From contig OY986975.1 in NCBI GenBank assembly GCA_963920575.1, positions 4,079,961 through 4,143,960 of the forward strand: 64,000 nt of DNA, in the 5' to 3' direction. Origin of the DNA: Narthecium ossifragum. Lineage: Eukaryota > Streptophyta > Magnoliopsida > Dioscoreales > Nartheciaceae. A program made the position numbers and the translations under genes. Shown here in pieces: positions 10,066 through 19,073 of this stretch (position 1 is its first letter; each line of letters opens with the position of its first letter). The notes under the pieces were generated by a model. That model did no database searches, was not told the DNA's origin, and saw nothing but the letters and a program-made list of their open reading frames with translations.

Positions 10066-10480
10066 TAGGGGTGAGCAGAACCGAACCGAACCCGAAGAAC
10101 CGAACCGAACCGAATTAGTTCGGTCCATTCGGTTCGGTTTTTTCGGTTTTTCGGTTCGGTTCGGTTTTGGGATGTATGAAAAGTTCGGGTTTCGGTTCGG
10201 ATTCGATTCTTTAAAAAAAATTCGGTTCGGTTCGGGTCAGAACCGAAGTTTTCATACATGCCTTAGCCTATGAACCTATGGTCTAAAAAGTTCGATTCGG
10301 TTCCAAAAAGTTCGATTCGGTTCGGTTCCAATTGATTTGAAACCGAATAATTTCGGTTCGGGTCGGTTCGGTTCCTTCATAAGTTCGGTTCGGTTCGGTT
10401 CTCTAAAAACAGGACCAAAAAAAATTCGGTTCTTCTGTTCTGGACCGAGAACCGAACCGAGAACTGAATGCTCACCCCTA
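10066..10480. mobile_element. hAT-type MITE made of TTCGG repeats
   Basis: 415 bp with inverted ends TAGGGGTGAGCA and TGCTCACCCCTA and a perfect 8-bp target duplication GGCATATG at 10058-10065 and 10481-10488. The interior is almost entirely variations on TTCGGTTCGG and its complement AACCGAACCG, so it can fold on itself over most of its length. Open frames in it are repeat artefacts (NRTEPK-type peptides). hAT assignment rests on the TAGGGGTG end and the 8-bp duplication. Confidence 0.9.
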
Positions 10481-10488
10481 GGCATATG

Positions 10489-10878
10489 TCACGGTGTGTT
10501 TTCACCTATACTCCATTATGTGATTCTTTGTGTCTATAATCGATAATATAGCTGCTTTTAGTTTCGTGTAGGCCCATCTCAACTAACGGCATTTAATCAA
10601 CAGGCCCATCCCCAATTTCGACTTGATCGCGAAATGCTTTGAGGTATGAGGACTGTTGAGGACTGTTAGTATATGTTGCTGTAGTTCTTGAACAAATGCC
10701 TATGACTTCTGTTATTGTTTTATGTTACCATGTTTTGTTGCTACTTTGTGAACTATGTGAGTTTTGAATTATCGTAACCGTATGCTGTAACCCCTGTGTT
10801 TGAAAAAAATTATGTCAGCGTAGTAAAACCACTTTTCTAGAATTTGTAGCCGTTTTGGATTCGGGTAACCCGATAATG
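10489..10878. other. Intergenic stretch between MITE and LTR element
   Basis: No gene or element recognised. A tandem GAGGACTGTT pair lies near 10648-10668. Confidence 0.45.
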
Positions 10879-10883
10879 CAATC

Positions 10884-12085
10884 TGTTAGAACAGAAATTA
10901 TGACCGTTGACCGGGACTGTAATCAAGGTCAAAATTCTATTTCCACATTCGAAGAATCAGGAAATTGTGGTTTTAGTTCTACTCCTTCGAATGATCGAAT
11001 CAGAGGTGTTGAAGTGTACAAACAAGATATTTTGTGGTTGATGGTGGAGTTGATGGAAATGGAAAATGGGAATAATGGAAAATGGAAAATGGAGATGGAA
11101 AATGGAAAATGGGAATAATGGAAAATGGAAAATGGGAAGTTATGTTAAATCTACTCCTATTTTCGGTAGATCTACTCCTAGAAATAAAGAATTATGATAG
11201 CACTACTCCTAGGAAATGAAGGACGTTGCAGGAATTTAAAGGAAGGAAAATGCAGGAATTTAAGGGAAGGAAAATGCTTCATTGCTGAATTTAAAAGGCT
11301 ACATTGCTAATAAATATAAAAGAGTACATAAAAGATAAAAAGCAGTTTTGCTTTGATGGCGGGGGCTTTTTTCTTCTTCTTCTTGGCTATTTATAGGGCT
11401 TCTGGTAACTGATTTGGAAACTGTCAGAAAACCACTCTGCAGTTGCTGCAACTGTTGCTTTGAAAGTGGAAACCAACAGAACTGCATAACTGGTCTAAAA
11501 CTGCTCTGGAACCGCCATTAAACAGCGCCTCCTATCTTCCTCTGTATTTTTGCTGATGATAACCTTGGAATCTGGCAAAACTCTGAACATCAAAGTTGTA
11601 GATCTTCAAATTAGCTTTCCAACGGTACCAGAAACGTCCAATTTGGACATCGGATGAGAAAGTTATGGCCAAAATACTTAGACTGCACTAATGGCCGATT
11701 AGGAAAATGGGCTATAGAAATCTGGACTAAGTCATTTGGACTTTATCGTCCATTTTTGACGATGACTTCATCGTCCATTTTGGACGATAGAAAAGTTGGT
11801 CGATGACATTAACAAATTCGTCCATTATTTACTACTTTGCCACTGGTCACTTCGACTGCCATTTTGATACATCAAATGACCAAATTTGGAGATGACATCA
11901 ACAACAAAGTTGTAGATCTTTTCGTCCTCTTTCCAATGGTTCAAGAATCGACCAATTTGGACTCTTGGTGTAAAAGTTATGGCCAAAATACTTCAGTTGT
12001 GTCAAAACTGAAGTATTTATTGACTGATTGGCAATATTTACGAAATTGCCATTGATCGCCCAAATGGCTATATTTATATCTAACA
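10884..12085 (-). repeat. 3' LTR of the non-autonomous element
   Basis: 1202 bp. Near-identical to the partner LTR at 15032-16222 apart from scattered substitutions and small indels, for example an 11-bp stretch near 11800 absent from the partner. Both carry a GGAAAATGGAAAATGG-rich block (about 11055-11140 here). Confidence 0.92.
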
Positions 12086-12099
12086 TTTTGCCCCCCCGG

Positions 12100-13060
12100 T
12101 CTTTATGAAAATATTCATATTTTTGTAAAGACCTTATTCTGTTGGCCAATTTGGGCGATTTTGTCGGCCATATGAACGATTTTATTGACCATTCAATCAA
12201 TCATCTTTGTCGACCATTTGCTATTATTGGTCGATCACTTTTATAAATCCCTGGTCGATCAACATTAGTCGATGACCAATTCTTGATCGCTCAGCTTTGG
12301 CCGATGACCAATTCTTTATCTCTCAGTTTTGACTGATGAACAATTTTTAACGCTCAGCTTTAGCCAATAACCGATTTGTTATCGCTCAGTTTTGGGCGAT
12401 GACCAATGTTTTATCGCTCAGTTTTGACCGATGACTAATGTTTTATCAAGATGAAGAATGGCCGATATCGACCAATGAGCAATGCTGGGCATTGATCGAT
12501 CATCGACGGGTGATGAGTAAGAACGATGAGTGATGCTTGCCGATAAGCAAGGATGGGCGATGTTCTATCGGCGATGATGAGCGATGAGCAAGACTGATCG
12601 ATGAGCTTCGACGATGGTCGTCGATGGGCGACGAAGAAAGTTGATCGATGAACAAATCTGGGCGATGAACAAAGGTGGACGATGAGGAAGCTGGTCGATG
12701 GCCAATGAGGGATGGCCGATAGAGATGCTGGAGGTGATAAGGTTGGCCGATGAGAAAGCTGAGCGATAAGCCATGGACGATGAACGACGATGGTCGTTGA
12801 TATTGATCTGGCCGATGAAGATGATGGACGACGATGAGAAGCTGGGCGATAAGCAAGGTTCACGGTCGTCGACGAGCGACGAGTAATGGGCGATGAAGGA
12901 TCGTTATCGACCAAGCTCTGTTCCCTTCTTTCCGCGATGGGCGACGAGGAATCGTCGTTGAGCAACCATGGCCGATGATGGTTGATGACGCACGAGACGA
13001 CGAATAGCAAGCTTGGTCGATGAGCAACGCTGGCCGATGGAAGAGATGGTCGATGAGCAA
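12100..13060 (-). repeat. GATGAGCAA/CGATGGCC-type internal repeat region
   Basis: About 950 bp built of imperfect short units around GCCGATGAGCAA, CGATGAGCGA and TGGCCGATG. The long minus-strand frames here translate to HRPS/SSPI-rich low-complexity peptides and are not convincing genes. Units near 12290-12430 follow a clearer 45-50 bp period (ATCGCTCAGTTTTG plus ATGACCAAT). Confidence 0.7.
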
Positions 13061-14330
13061 TGAAGAAATTTGTTCTTCCCAACGGCGATGGGTTGCCACG
13101 GCGATGAAGGATCGTCGTTGACGGGTGATGAAGAAAGCTTTGCTTTTCCGTCTTCCGCGATGGGCGACGATCGGGGTGGTGAAAGTGCAAGGGTGACAAG
13201 GATGGAGATGGAACCCAGGGGTGAGGGAGGCGGACACCGGCCTCTGATCCACCGGATCTCCGGTCGTCCCATGGCCAGTCGAGTAAGCACCGCGTCGGAG
13301 ACGGAGGTGATGAGGGGTTGCTCTGTTTTTTGCCAACGATGGTATTCTTGAGGTTGAGGATGATAGCAACGACGATGCTCTGTTTCCCCAAAACGGCCAT
13401 AGATTGCTCTGTTTTCCCAACCGACGGGAGCTTTGAGGTTGAAGATTACAGTAACGGCAAAGATCTGGACTTGCTTGAGGTAGGCCGCTGCCTGGGGATT
13501 CAATCTGGGGCGTCGACGGGCGCTGGGAAGGATGGAGCAGCTCACCCATCAACCTTTCGATGTTTGCCTCTGCCGTCGTTGCCGTCCGATATTCCGCCGA
13601 TGCCGTTGTTCCATACCGCGTCGGAGACGGAGGTGATGACTCCGACGTTGCTCTGTTCTCCCCCCAACGGCCATAGGTTGCCATCTTCCCAAGTGATAGA
13701 AGTTTTGAGGCCGATGTTGGCGCGGCGATGAAGGATCTGGGATGCTCGAAGGAAGCCGTGATCTGAGGAGTTAGGCATGGTTTTCCCTTCCGCCGCTGCC
13801 GTCGTCCCATGGCCAGCCGAGTGAAGATCGCGCCAGAGACGGAGGAGATGACCTTGGCACTACTCTGTTTCCCCCCCAATCGGCGACGGATCGCCGTCAT
13901 CGACGAAGACCTTCGAGGCCGAGGACGGTAGTGACTATGAGGACTTTTATTTGAAGGAAACCGCTGCTGGGCGTCGTGGTCTCCACTGTTGCCTGGAATC
14001 CAATGCTTCACCAAATGTCTTGGATCCCACCTCCTTCAGCGTTATGGCACTGCCTGCGGCCCATCGTAGAGGAAAGATGGGTTTGCCGTTGAAGGAGATC
14101 TCGAGGCTGTCAGAGGATCCCTCCCACGTCGTGGAGGTAGAAAATGAAACCGCCGGAGTTGGTGACGACGACGTTTGAGATTGCAGAAGATGAAGATGTT
14201 GAAGGTGGCGGCGCAAACGTGGGAAAGATGGGTTCCAAGGCTCCGAAGTGGAGGATCTCTGCCTTGAACCGCTCGAACCACCTTAAACTGCTTAAAACTG
14301 TTGCAGTTTTCACATCGTGCATGATCTCCC
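13061..14330 (-). other. Internal duplicated GC-rich tract of the LTR element
   Basis: Minus-strand frames are open for up to 384 residues but show no known domain. The tract is itself duplicated: CCGCGTCGGAGACGGAGGTGATGA occurs near 13290 and 13617, with a variant near 13838, each followed by a TTGCTCTGTTTTCCCC-like block and a GCCATAGGTTGCC-like block, with a period of about 220-330 bp. This suggests expansion by internal duplication, not a protein under selection. Confidence 0.55.
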
Positions 14331-14332
14331 TT

Positions 14333-14974
14333 TCAGATCCCTACCTTGAACCGCTGGAACCGTCTGGAACTACTTGAACTGCTATAAACTGCTGCGGTTT
14401 TCACAACGTGTGCACGATCTCCTTTTGACATTCCTGTTTTGAACCGCTTGAACCGCCCTAAATTGCTGCGCAGAGGCAGCGAATGGTGAGGTGTCCTCCC
14501 TGATGACGCCGCCGGCAACAGATCTCCAAGAAGAAGATGGCTGGCCGTCTCCGGCTTGTAGACGCTGATCGGGAGGCCATTGTCGGGTTTCTCCATAAAT
14601 GCTCGGCGTGTAGATTTTGTCCCTTCTTCTTTGACAGCTTTTTGATCAACCATCACCATATCTTGTTCAATTATATTGAACATTTTAAAATTAGTACTTG
14701 GTGAATTTTTATTATCGGCCATATCTGTAATATTTTCTGGCTGATTCGGTTCCACTATATCATCACTTTCTTTTGTAGATGAAAAATTCCTTACCAATAA
14801 AGTGAAACCGCCTTGATTATGCATGAAAGATGGCATAGTGACATTGATCTCCTCGCTGCTGGAACCTTCACGTGAGGACATACTCCATCTAAGAAAATTT
14901 TCTTGGAAAACAGCATCTGCATGGTCACTTCCTTCAGCTTTCAAAATAACAACTCTAGAAATGTTATCTCCCAT
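14333..14974 (-). CDS. Unidentified 213-residue ORF in non-autonomous LTR element
   Basis: The first ATG (14974-14972) lies about 40 bp downstream of the primer-binding-like tract, where gag starts in LTR retrotransposons. The protein starts MGDNISRVVILKAEGSDHAD and has an acidic, polar N-terminal half, then a serine-rich tail (SSSSSSRR) near residue 200. No zinc knuckle, capsid helix pattern or protease motif is seen. It might be a remnant of a gag leader or a captured exon. The position is suggestive; the function is unknown. Confidence 0.4.
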   Translation of the reverse strand: MGDNISRVVILKAEGSDHADAVFQENFLRWSMSSREGSSSEEINVTMPSFMHNQGGFTLLVRNFSSTKESDDIVEPNQPENITDMADNKNSPSTNFKMFNIIEQDMVMVDQKAVKEEGTKSTRRAFMEKPDNGLPISVYKPETASHLLLGDLLPAASSGRTPHHSLPLRSNLGRFKRFKTGMSKGDRAHVVKTAAVYSSSSSSRRFQRFKVGI

Positions 14975-15031
14975 TTTGTCCCTTCTTCTTTGACAGCTTC
15001 AACACAAAGTCCCACTGGGCGTGCCGAAAAA

Positions 15032-16222
15032 TGTTAGAACAGAAATTATGACCGTTGACCGGGACTGTAATCAAGGTCAAAATTCTATTTCCACATTCGA
15101 AGAATCAGGAAATTGTGGTTTTAGTTCTACTCCTTCGAATGATCGAATCAGAGGTGTTAAAGTGTACAAAGAAGATATTTTGTGGTTGATGGTGGAGTTG
15201 ATGGAAATGGAAAATGGGAATAATGGAAAATGGGAAATGGAGATGGAAAATGAAAAATGGGAATAATGGAAAATGGAAAATGGGAAGTTATGTTAAATCT
15301 ACTCCTATTTTCGGTAGATCTACTCCTAGAAATAAAGAATTATGATAGCACTACTCCTAGGAAATGAAGGACGTTGCAGGAATTTAAAGGAAGGAAAATG
15401 CAGGAATTTAAGGGAAGGAAAATGCTTCATTGCTGAATTTAAAAGGCTACATTGCTAATAAATATAAAAGAGTACATAAAAGATAAAAAGCAGTTTTGCT
15501 TTGATGGCGGGGGCTTTTTTTCTTCTTCTTCTTGGCTATTTATAGGGCTTCTGGTAACTGATTTGGAAACTGTCAGAAAACCACTCTGCAGTTGCTGCAA
15601 CTGTTGCTTTGAAAGTGGAAACCACCAGAACTGCATAACTGATCTAAAACTGCTCTGGAACCGCCATTAAACAGCGCCTCCTGTCTTCCGCTGTATTTTT
15701 GCTGATGATAACCTTGGAATCTGGCAAAACTCTGAACATCAAAGTTGTAGATCTTCAAATTAGCTTTCCAACGGTACTAGAAACGTCCAATTTGGATATC
15801 GGATGAGAAAGTTATGGCCAAAATACTTAGACTGCACTAATGGCCGATTAGGAAAATGGGCGATAGAAATCTGGACTAAGTCATTTGGACTTTATCGTCC
15901 ATTTTGGACGATGACTTCATCGTCCATTTTGGACGATAGAAGACATTAACAAATTCGTCCATTATTTACTACTTTGCCACTGGTCACTTCGACTGCCATT
16001 TTGATACATCAAATGACCAAATTTGGAGATGACGTCAACAACAAAGTTGTAGATCTTTTCGTTCTCTTTCCAATGGTTCAAGAATCGACTAATTTGGACT
16101 CTTGGTGTAAAAGTTATGGCCAAAATACTTCAATTGTGTCAAAACTGAAGTATTTATTGGCTGATTGGCAATATTTACGAAATTGCCATTGATCGCCCAA
16201 ATGGCTATATTTATATCTAACA
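15032..16222 (-). repeat. 5' LTR of the non-autonomous element
   Basis: 1191 bp, TGTTAG...TCTAACA, partner of 10884-12085. The primer-binding-like tract adjoins its inner end at 15031, which sets the element on the minus strand. Confidence 0.92.
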
Positions 16223-16227
16223 CAATC

Positions 16228-17205
16228 CTAATCTCTATTTTAATCAACCTTATAAGGAGCAAAAACGGTTACAACTGTTTACCTCATATTAGTTTATTTA
16301 CATGTATATTTTCCTAAATTAACTTTGTATATTTTTATCATATTCCCTAGGTTTGTTTTAAATATACATCCTTATAATCATAAGCTAGGAGATTAGTTTT
16401 AAATATACATACTTATCAACCTTATAAGGAGCAATAACGGTTAACCTGCATTAATTCATATCCCCTAAGTTTCTTTATATATATTCTCTAAGTTTGCTTT
16501 ATATAAAGCTGCATTAATTCATATCAACCTAAGTTCTATTAATATTATCTTATGCAATATGCAAAGACTTATATTTATATTTATTTTATATACCCTAAGT
16601 TAGACTTATAATATTTTATATTTCATATTTTATTGGCTATGTTTTATGGTGCCAGTGAACAAAAAGCTATGACCAACCTTCGAACCCTGGACCACCTACG
16701 GGTCAACACAGCCATCTAACCAGACAAAGTACATGGAGTTTGTTAAAATTTTATATTAGCAATAACTAAAATCTGTGCCAAGGGCACAGATGAGTACTAA
16801 TCAACCTTATAAGTAGTAAAAACGGTTATAACCGTTTCCCTTATTAGTTTGTTTACATGTTCATTTTCCCTAAGTTAGTTTTATATATATTCCTAGATTT
16901 ACATATAGATATTCCCTAATCTATCTTATAACATGTTTATTTTCCCTAAGTTAGTTTTATATTTTTATAACTCATCATCTGAATCATAACATTATACACA
17001 CGTGGCATAAGTTATTATAGAGATAGTGAGATGATGTGGCGTAAGTTATTATAGAGATAGTGGGGGCAGGCAGTTAGCCATGCCAGGTGGCACGGGCCCA
17101 CCACCTAGTCTACCTTATAAGATCTAAGGGTAGTTACTTTTGTGACTCATCATCTGAGTCATAAACTTATACACACATGGCATACACGTGGTATAAAATT
17201 ATAAT
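16228..17205. repeat. Short direct repeats and AT-rich DNA
   Basis: The phrase ATCAACCTTATAAGGAGCAA plus AACGGTTA recurs near 16243, 16412 and 16799, each time followed by TTTACATGT or CCCTAAGTT blocks. A second repeat, ATTATAGAGATAGTG, lies twice at 17014-17062. No open reading frame of interest. A SINE-like segment sits at about 16650-16755. Confidence 0.6.
16650..16755 (-). mobile_element. Possible tRNA-derived SINE fragment
   Basis: On the minus strand the segment reads TCTGGTTAGATGGCTGTG, then about 30 bases later CAGGGTTCGAAGGTTGG. The second phrase resembles a pol III B box (GGTTCGANNCC) and the first a tRNA D-arm/A-box region at a suitable distance. No A- or T-rich tail or target duplication was identified, so the call is weak. 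Confidence 0.35.
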
Positions 17206-17649
17206 TAAATAAATGGGTTTTTTACAGTTTGATACCCTCTAATTTTCCTTATTATAACTATAGTACCCTCTAATTTGAATAATATCAATCTAATACCCTC
17301 TAATTTGCCTTATTATAACTCAAGTACCATCCAGTCAGATGACGTTAGTCTCCTTCACCCAAAACCGCCCACGTGCGTGGCACGTGAGCGGTTTTCATAC
17401 TCAGAAAGTGGTATTCTGTTGATAAAGAGAGAGAGAGAGATGAGAGGAGAGAGAAGATAAAGAAGATCACCGTCTCGACGCGTGATCTCTACATCGCCAC
17501 CGGTCAGACCTCGACATCGCGGCCAAGCCTACTGGATGCCACCGTCCTCGGCATCTCCGACCAGCCCCACAACCACCTCCACCTCCAATCACCATCTCGA
17601 CGCCAAGCCCGGCCTTTCATCACCAGGTAGCCTCGTCGCCAGGCCCCGC

Positions 17650-17931
17650 TCGGATCCTGCCTTCTTGATCCTTTAAAGCACGCCTGGAGTTGTCGTTCCG
17701 TGGGCTTCTATTGCCTAAGCGGGAGGAGTCGGTCTGCAAGCTCTCTAAATCCATGGACTTGGCCATGGAAAGAGCTCTGTCAACCAAGCTCCCTATCTTC
17801 ACTGCCAATGGCAGACATGATTCATTTGCAGAAGGCCGGTTGAGGCTCACTTGCAGATGCTTCGTTAGCTCATTGGCCTCTGTTAGATCATTGGTAAGAG
17901 AGGTGTGGTCGTAGCTCATCTTGGTTTCCAT
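17650..17931 (-). pseudogene. Captured WRKY group III N-terminal exon fragment
   Basis: From an ATG at 17931-17929 the minus strand encodes about 91 residues with the N-terminal signature of group III WRKY factors (WRKY30/41/46/53 type): SYDHTSLTNDLTEANELTKH, then a helix resembling VDRALSMAKSM, then NRSPRNDNSRRALKDQEG, which in the family immediately precedes the end of exon 1 before the WRKY domain. The WRKYGQK domain is not present, so the fragment cannot be a working factor. It lies between the inverted repeats of a Mutator-like element, as in Pack-MULE gene capture. Recognition is from memory of the family. Confidence 0.68.
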
Positions 17932-18049
17932 CCACTAAGCTTAAAACATATCTGAAAACAGAGTGCTTTGTTTGAGTGTAATGGTTGCTCTGTTTCCAGT
18001 AATGGTGAAAACAGAGTGCTTTTTCCTCTGTTATTAGACCTCATGCGCC

Positions 18050-18390
18050 GGCTTGCCCATCAACCACCCAGTCCGGTCCAGTTTCGTCGTGTCCATCAAC
18101 CACCCAGCAACATGCTGGCCTGTGGCGGCAGGGCCTGTGGTGCTCATGGCGGCCTCCTTCGCAAACGCCGTCTACGAGAGACTACCGCTCGAAGGCGACG
18201 AGGAGGCCGCCAATCCACCACAGCAGCAGCCAGCAGCTCTAGCACCGCAGCATCCAGCGGTCTCCCAGTCGGCTGGTGTCACGGGCCGAGATGCCGGCGT
18301 CATGAGTGGCCTCCCCGACGAGAAGGCATCGCTGCCTCCGCACTCCCTCCGGCAGCACCACCCCTCTCTCTCTAGTTCTCTCTCTCTCTA
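18050..18390 (+). other. Second GC-rich gene-like segment in the Pack-MULE
   Basis: Plus-strand frames are open for 112 and 135 residues. One contains the phrase VAAGPVVLMAASFANAVYERLPLEGDEE and the Q/A/P-rich NPPQQQPAALAPQHPA, which look more like coding sequence than random DNA, but I do not recognise the parent gene. It may be a second captured fragment. Confidence 0.4.
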
Positions 18391-18603
18391 GTTCTCTCTT
18401 TCTCTCTCTCTCCTCACCATGTGCAGCCACGTGTACATACCATGCATGTGAGTAGTTTTTTGTAAGGGGGGCTAACGCCGTTTGGGCATCTGTCTAGGTT
18501 TTGAAATGTGGGGGTACTAAAGTAGATTATTGAAACTAAAGGGTACTATAGTTATAATAAGGCAAATTAGAGGGTATCAAACTGTAAAAACCCCTAAATA
18601 AAT

Positions 18604-18700
18604 AAAAAAAAGGATAGTGGCTGATGTGGCGTAAGTTATAATAGAGATAGTGGGGGCGGACAGTTAGCTGTGCGAGGTGGCACGGGCCCACCACCTAGTT
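18604..18700. repeat. Second half of direct repeat split by the Pack-MULE
   Basis: GATGTGGCGTAAGTTATAATAGAGATAGTGG and the following GGCACGGGCCCACCACCTAG match 17034-17110 almost base for base. Together with 17140-17214 (matching 16970-17014) this shows a tandem duplication of about 170 bp whose second copy was split by the Mutator-like element. Confidence 0.75.
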
Positions 18701-18952
18701 TCTTATATGATTGATAGTTTTATACCCAAAATAATATCCAATATTAGTTCGTTTACTCGAATTTAGGCCAAAAGTAAAATCCCTGCAAATGAATAAAACC
18801 AAATTAATCTAGATTTGGATCCATAAGATACCCTTCCTGATTTGGATCCATAAGAGACCCGTCAAGAACCGACCCGTTAATAGCCCGTCAAGAAAGCGGG
18901 TCGGAATCGGATTCGGATCTGGATTGTTTGGAGCTTTGGTTAGTGGCTTCGC

Positions 18953-18960
18953 TATAAAAG
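18953..18960 (+). promoter_or_regulatory. TATA box of the micro-protein gene
   Basis: TATAAAAG lies 114-121 bp upstream of the ATG at 19074, leaving room for a 5' leader of about 80-90 nt. Just downstream, GGGGCCCAAG at 18960-18969 contains a TGGGCC-type site II element on the minus strand, and AAACCCTA (telo-box) lies at 19038-19045 in the leader. Site II plus telo-box is common in plant housekeeping and growth-related genes. Confidence 0.7.
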
Positions 18961-19073
18961 GGGCCCAAGCCAGAGGAGAGTCGGAGTAACGCTTCCAGGG
19001 TTTCGCGACGCTTGAAGTAGATCGCTTCGCCCAACCTAAACCCTAGTCTGAAGTCTAGAACGCCGGCGGCACC

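Larger units (their letters stand above)
10884..16222 (-). mobile_element. Complete non-autonomous LTR retrotransposon, 5.3 kb
   Basis: Two direct LTRs (10884-12085 and 15032-16222) both start TGTTAGAAC and end TCTAACA, and the whole is flanked by the 5-bp target duplication CAATC (10879-10883 and 16223-16227). Orientation is minus: next to the right LTR lies a primer-binding-like tract read TTTTCGGCACGCCCAGTGGG on the minus strand (15031-15012), and next to the left LTR a polypurine tract CCGGGGGGGCAAAA (minus strand, about 12099-12086). The 2.9 kb interior has no reverse transcriptase, integrase or gag that I recognise, so it depends on another element for movement. It resembles LARD/Dasheng-type elements in layout. 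Confidence 0.92.
17215..18594. mobile_element. Pack-MULE-like element carrying a WRKY fragment
   Basis: 1380 bp flanked by the 9-bp target duplication TAAATAAAT (17206-17214 and 18595-18603). The ends are long inverted repeats: left GGGTTTTTTACAGTTTGATA and on through ACCCTCTAATTTTCC; right, read inward, GGGGTTTTTACAGTTTGATA with the same continuation for about 50 bp. The left terminal repeat is partly duplicated (17232-17260 and 17290-17325). The interior is GC-rich and gene-like (17470-18420), with a GA repeat near 17428-17460 and a CT repeat near 18363-18415. No transposase. The AT-rich composition of the target duplication makes it a little less secure than the others in this window. Confidence 0.87.

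Noticed and set aside
10011..10485. NRTEPK/FGSVR-rich frames on both strands
   Set aside because: They translate the TTCGG repeat of the MITE.
12435..14014. Long minus frames of 321 and 384 residues
   Set aside because: Low-complexity HRPS/SSP peptides from short repeats and duplicated blocks; no recognisable domain. Treated as repeat DNA within the LTR element.
10884..16222. CRISPR-like or other prokaryotic repeat structure
   Set aside because: The repeats are LTRs and eukaryotic tandem repeats; no regular spacer array occurs anywhere in the window.
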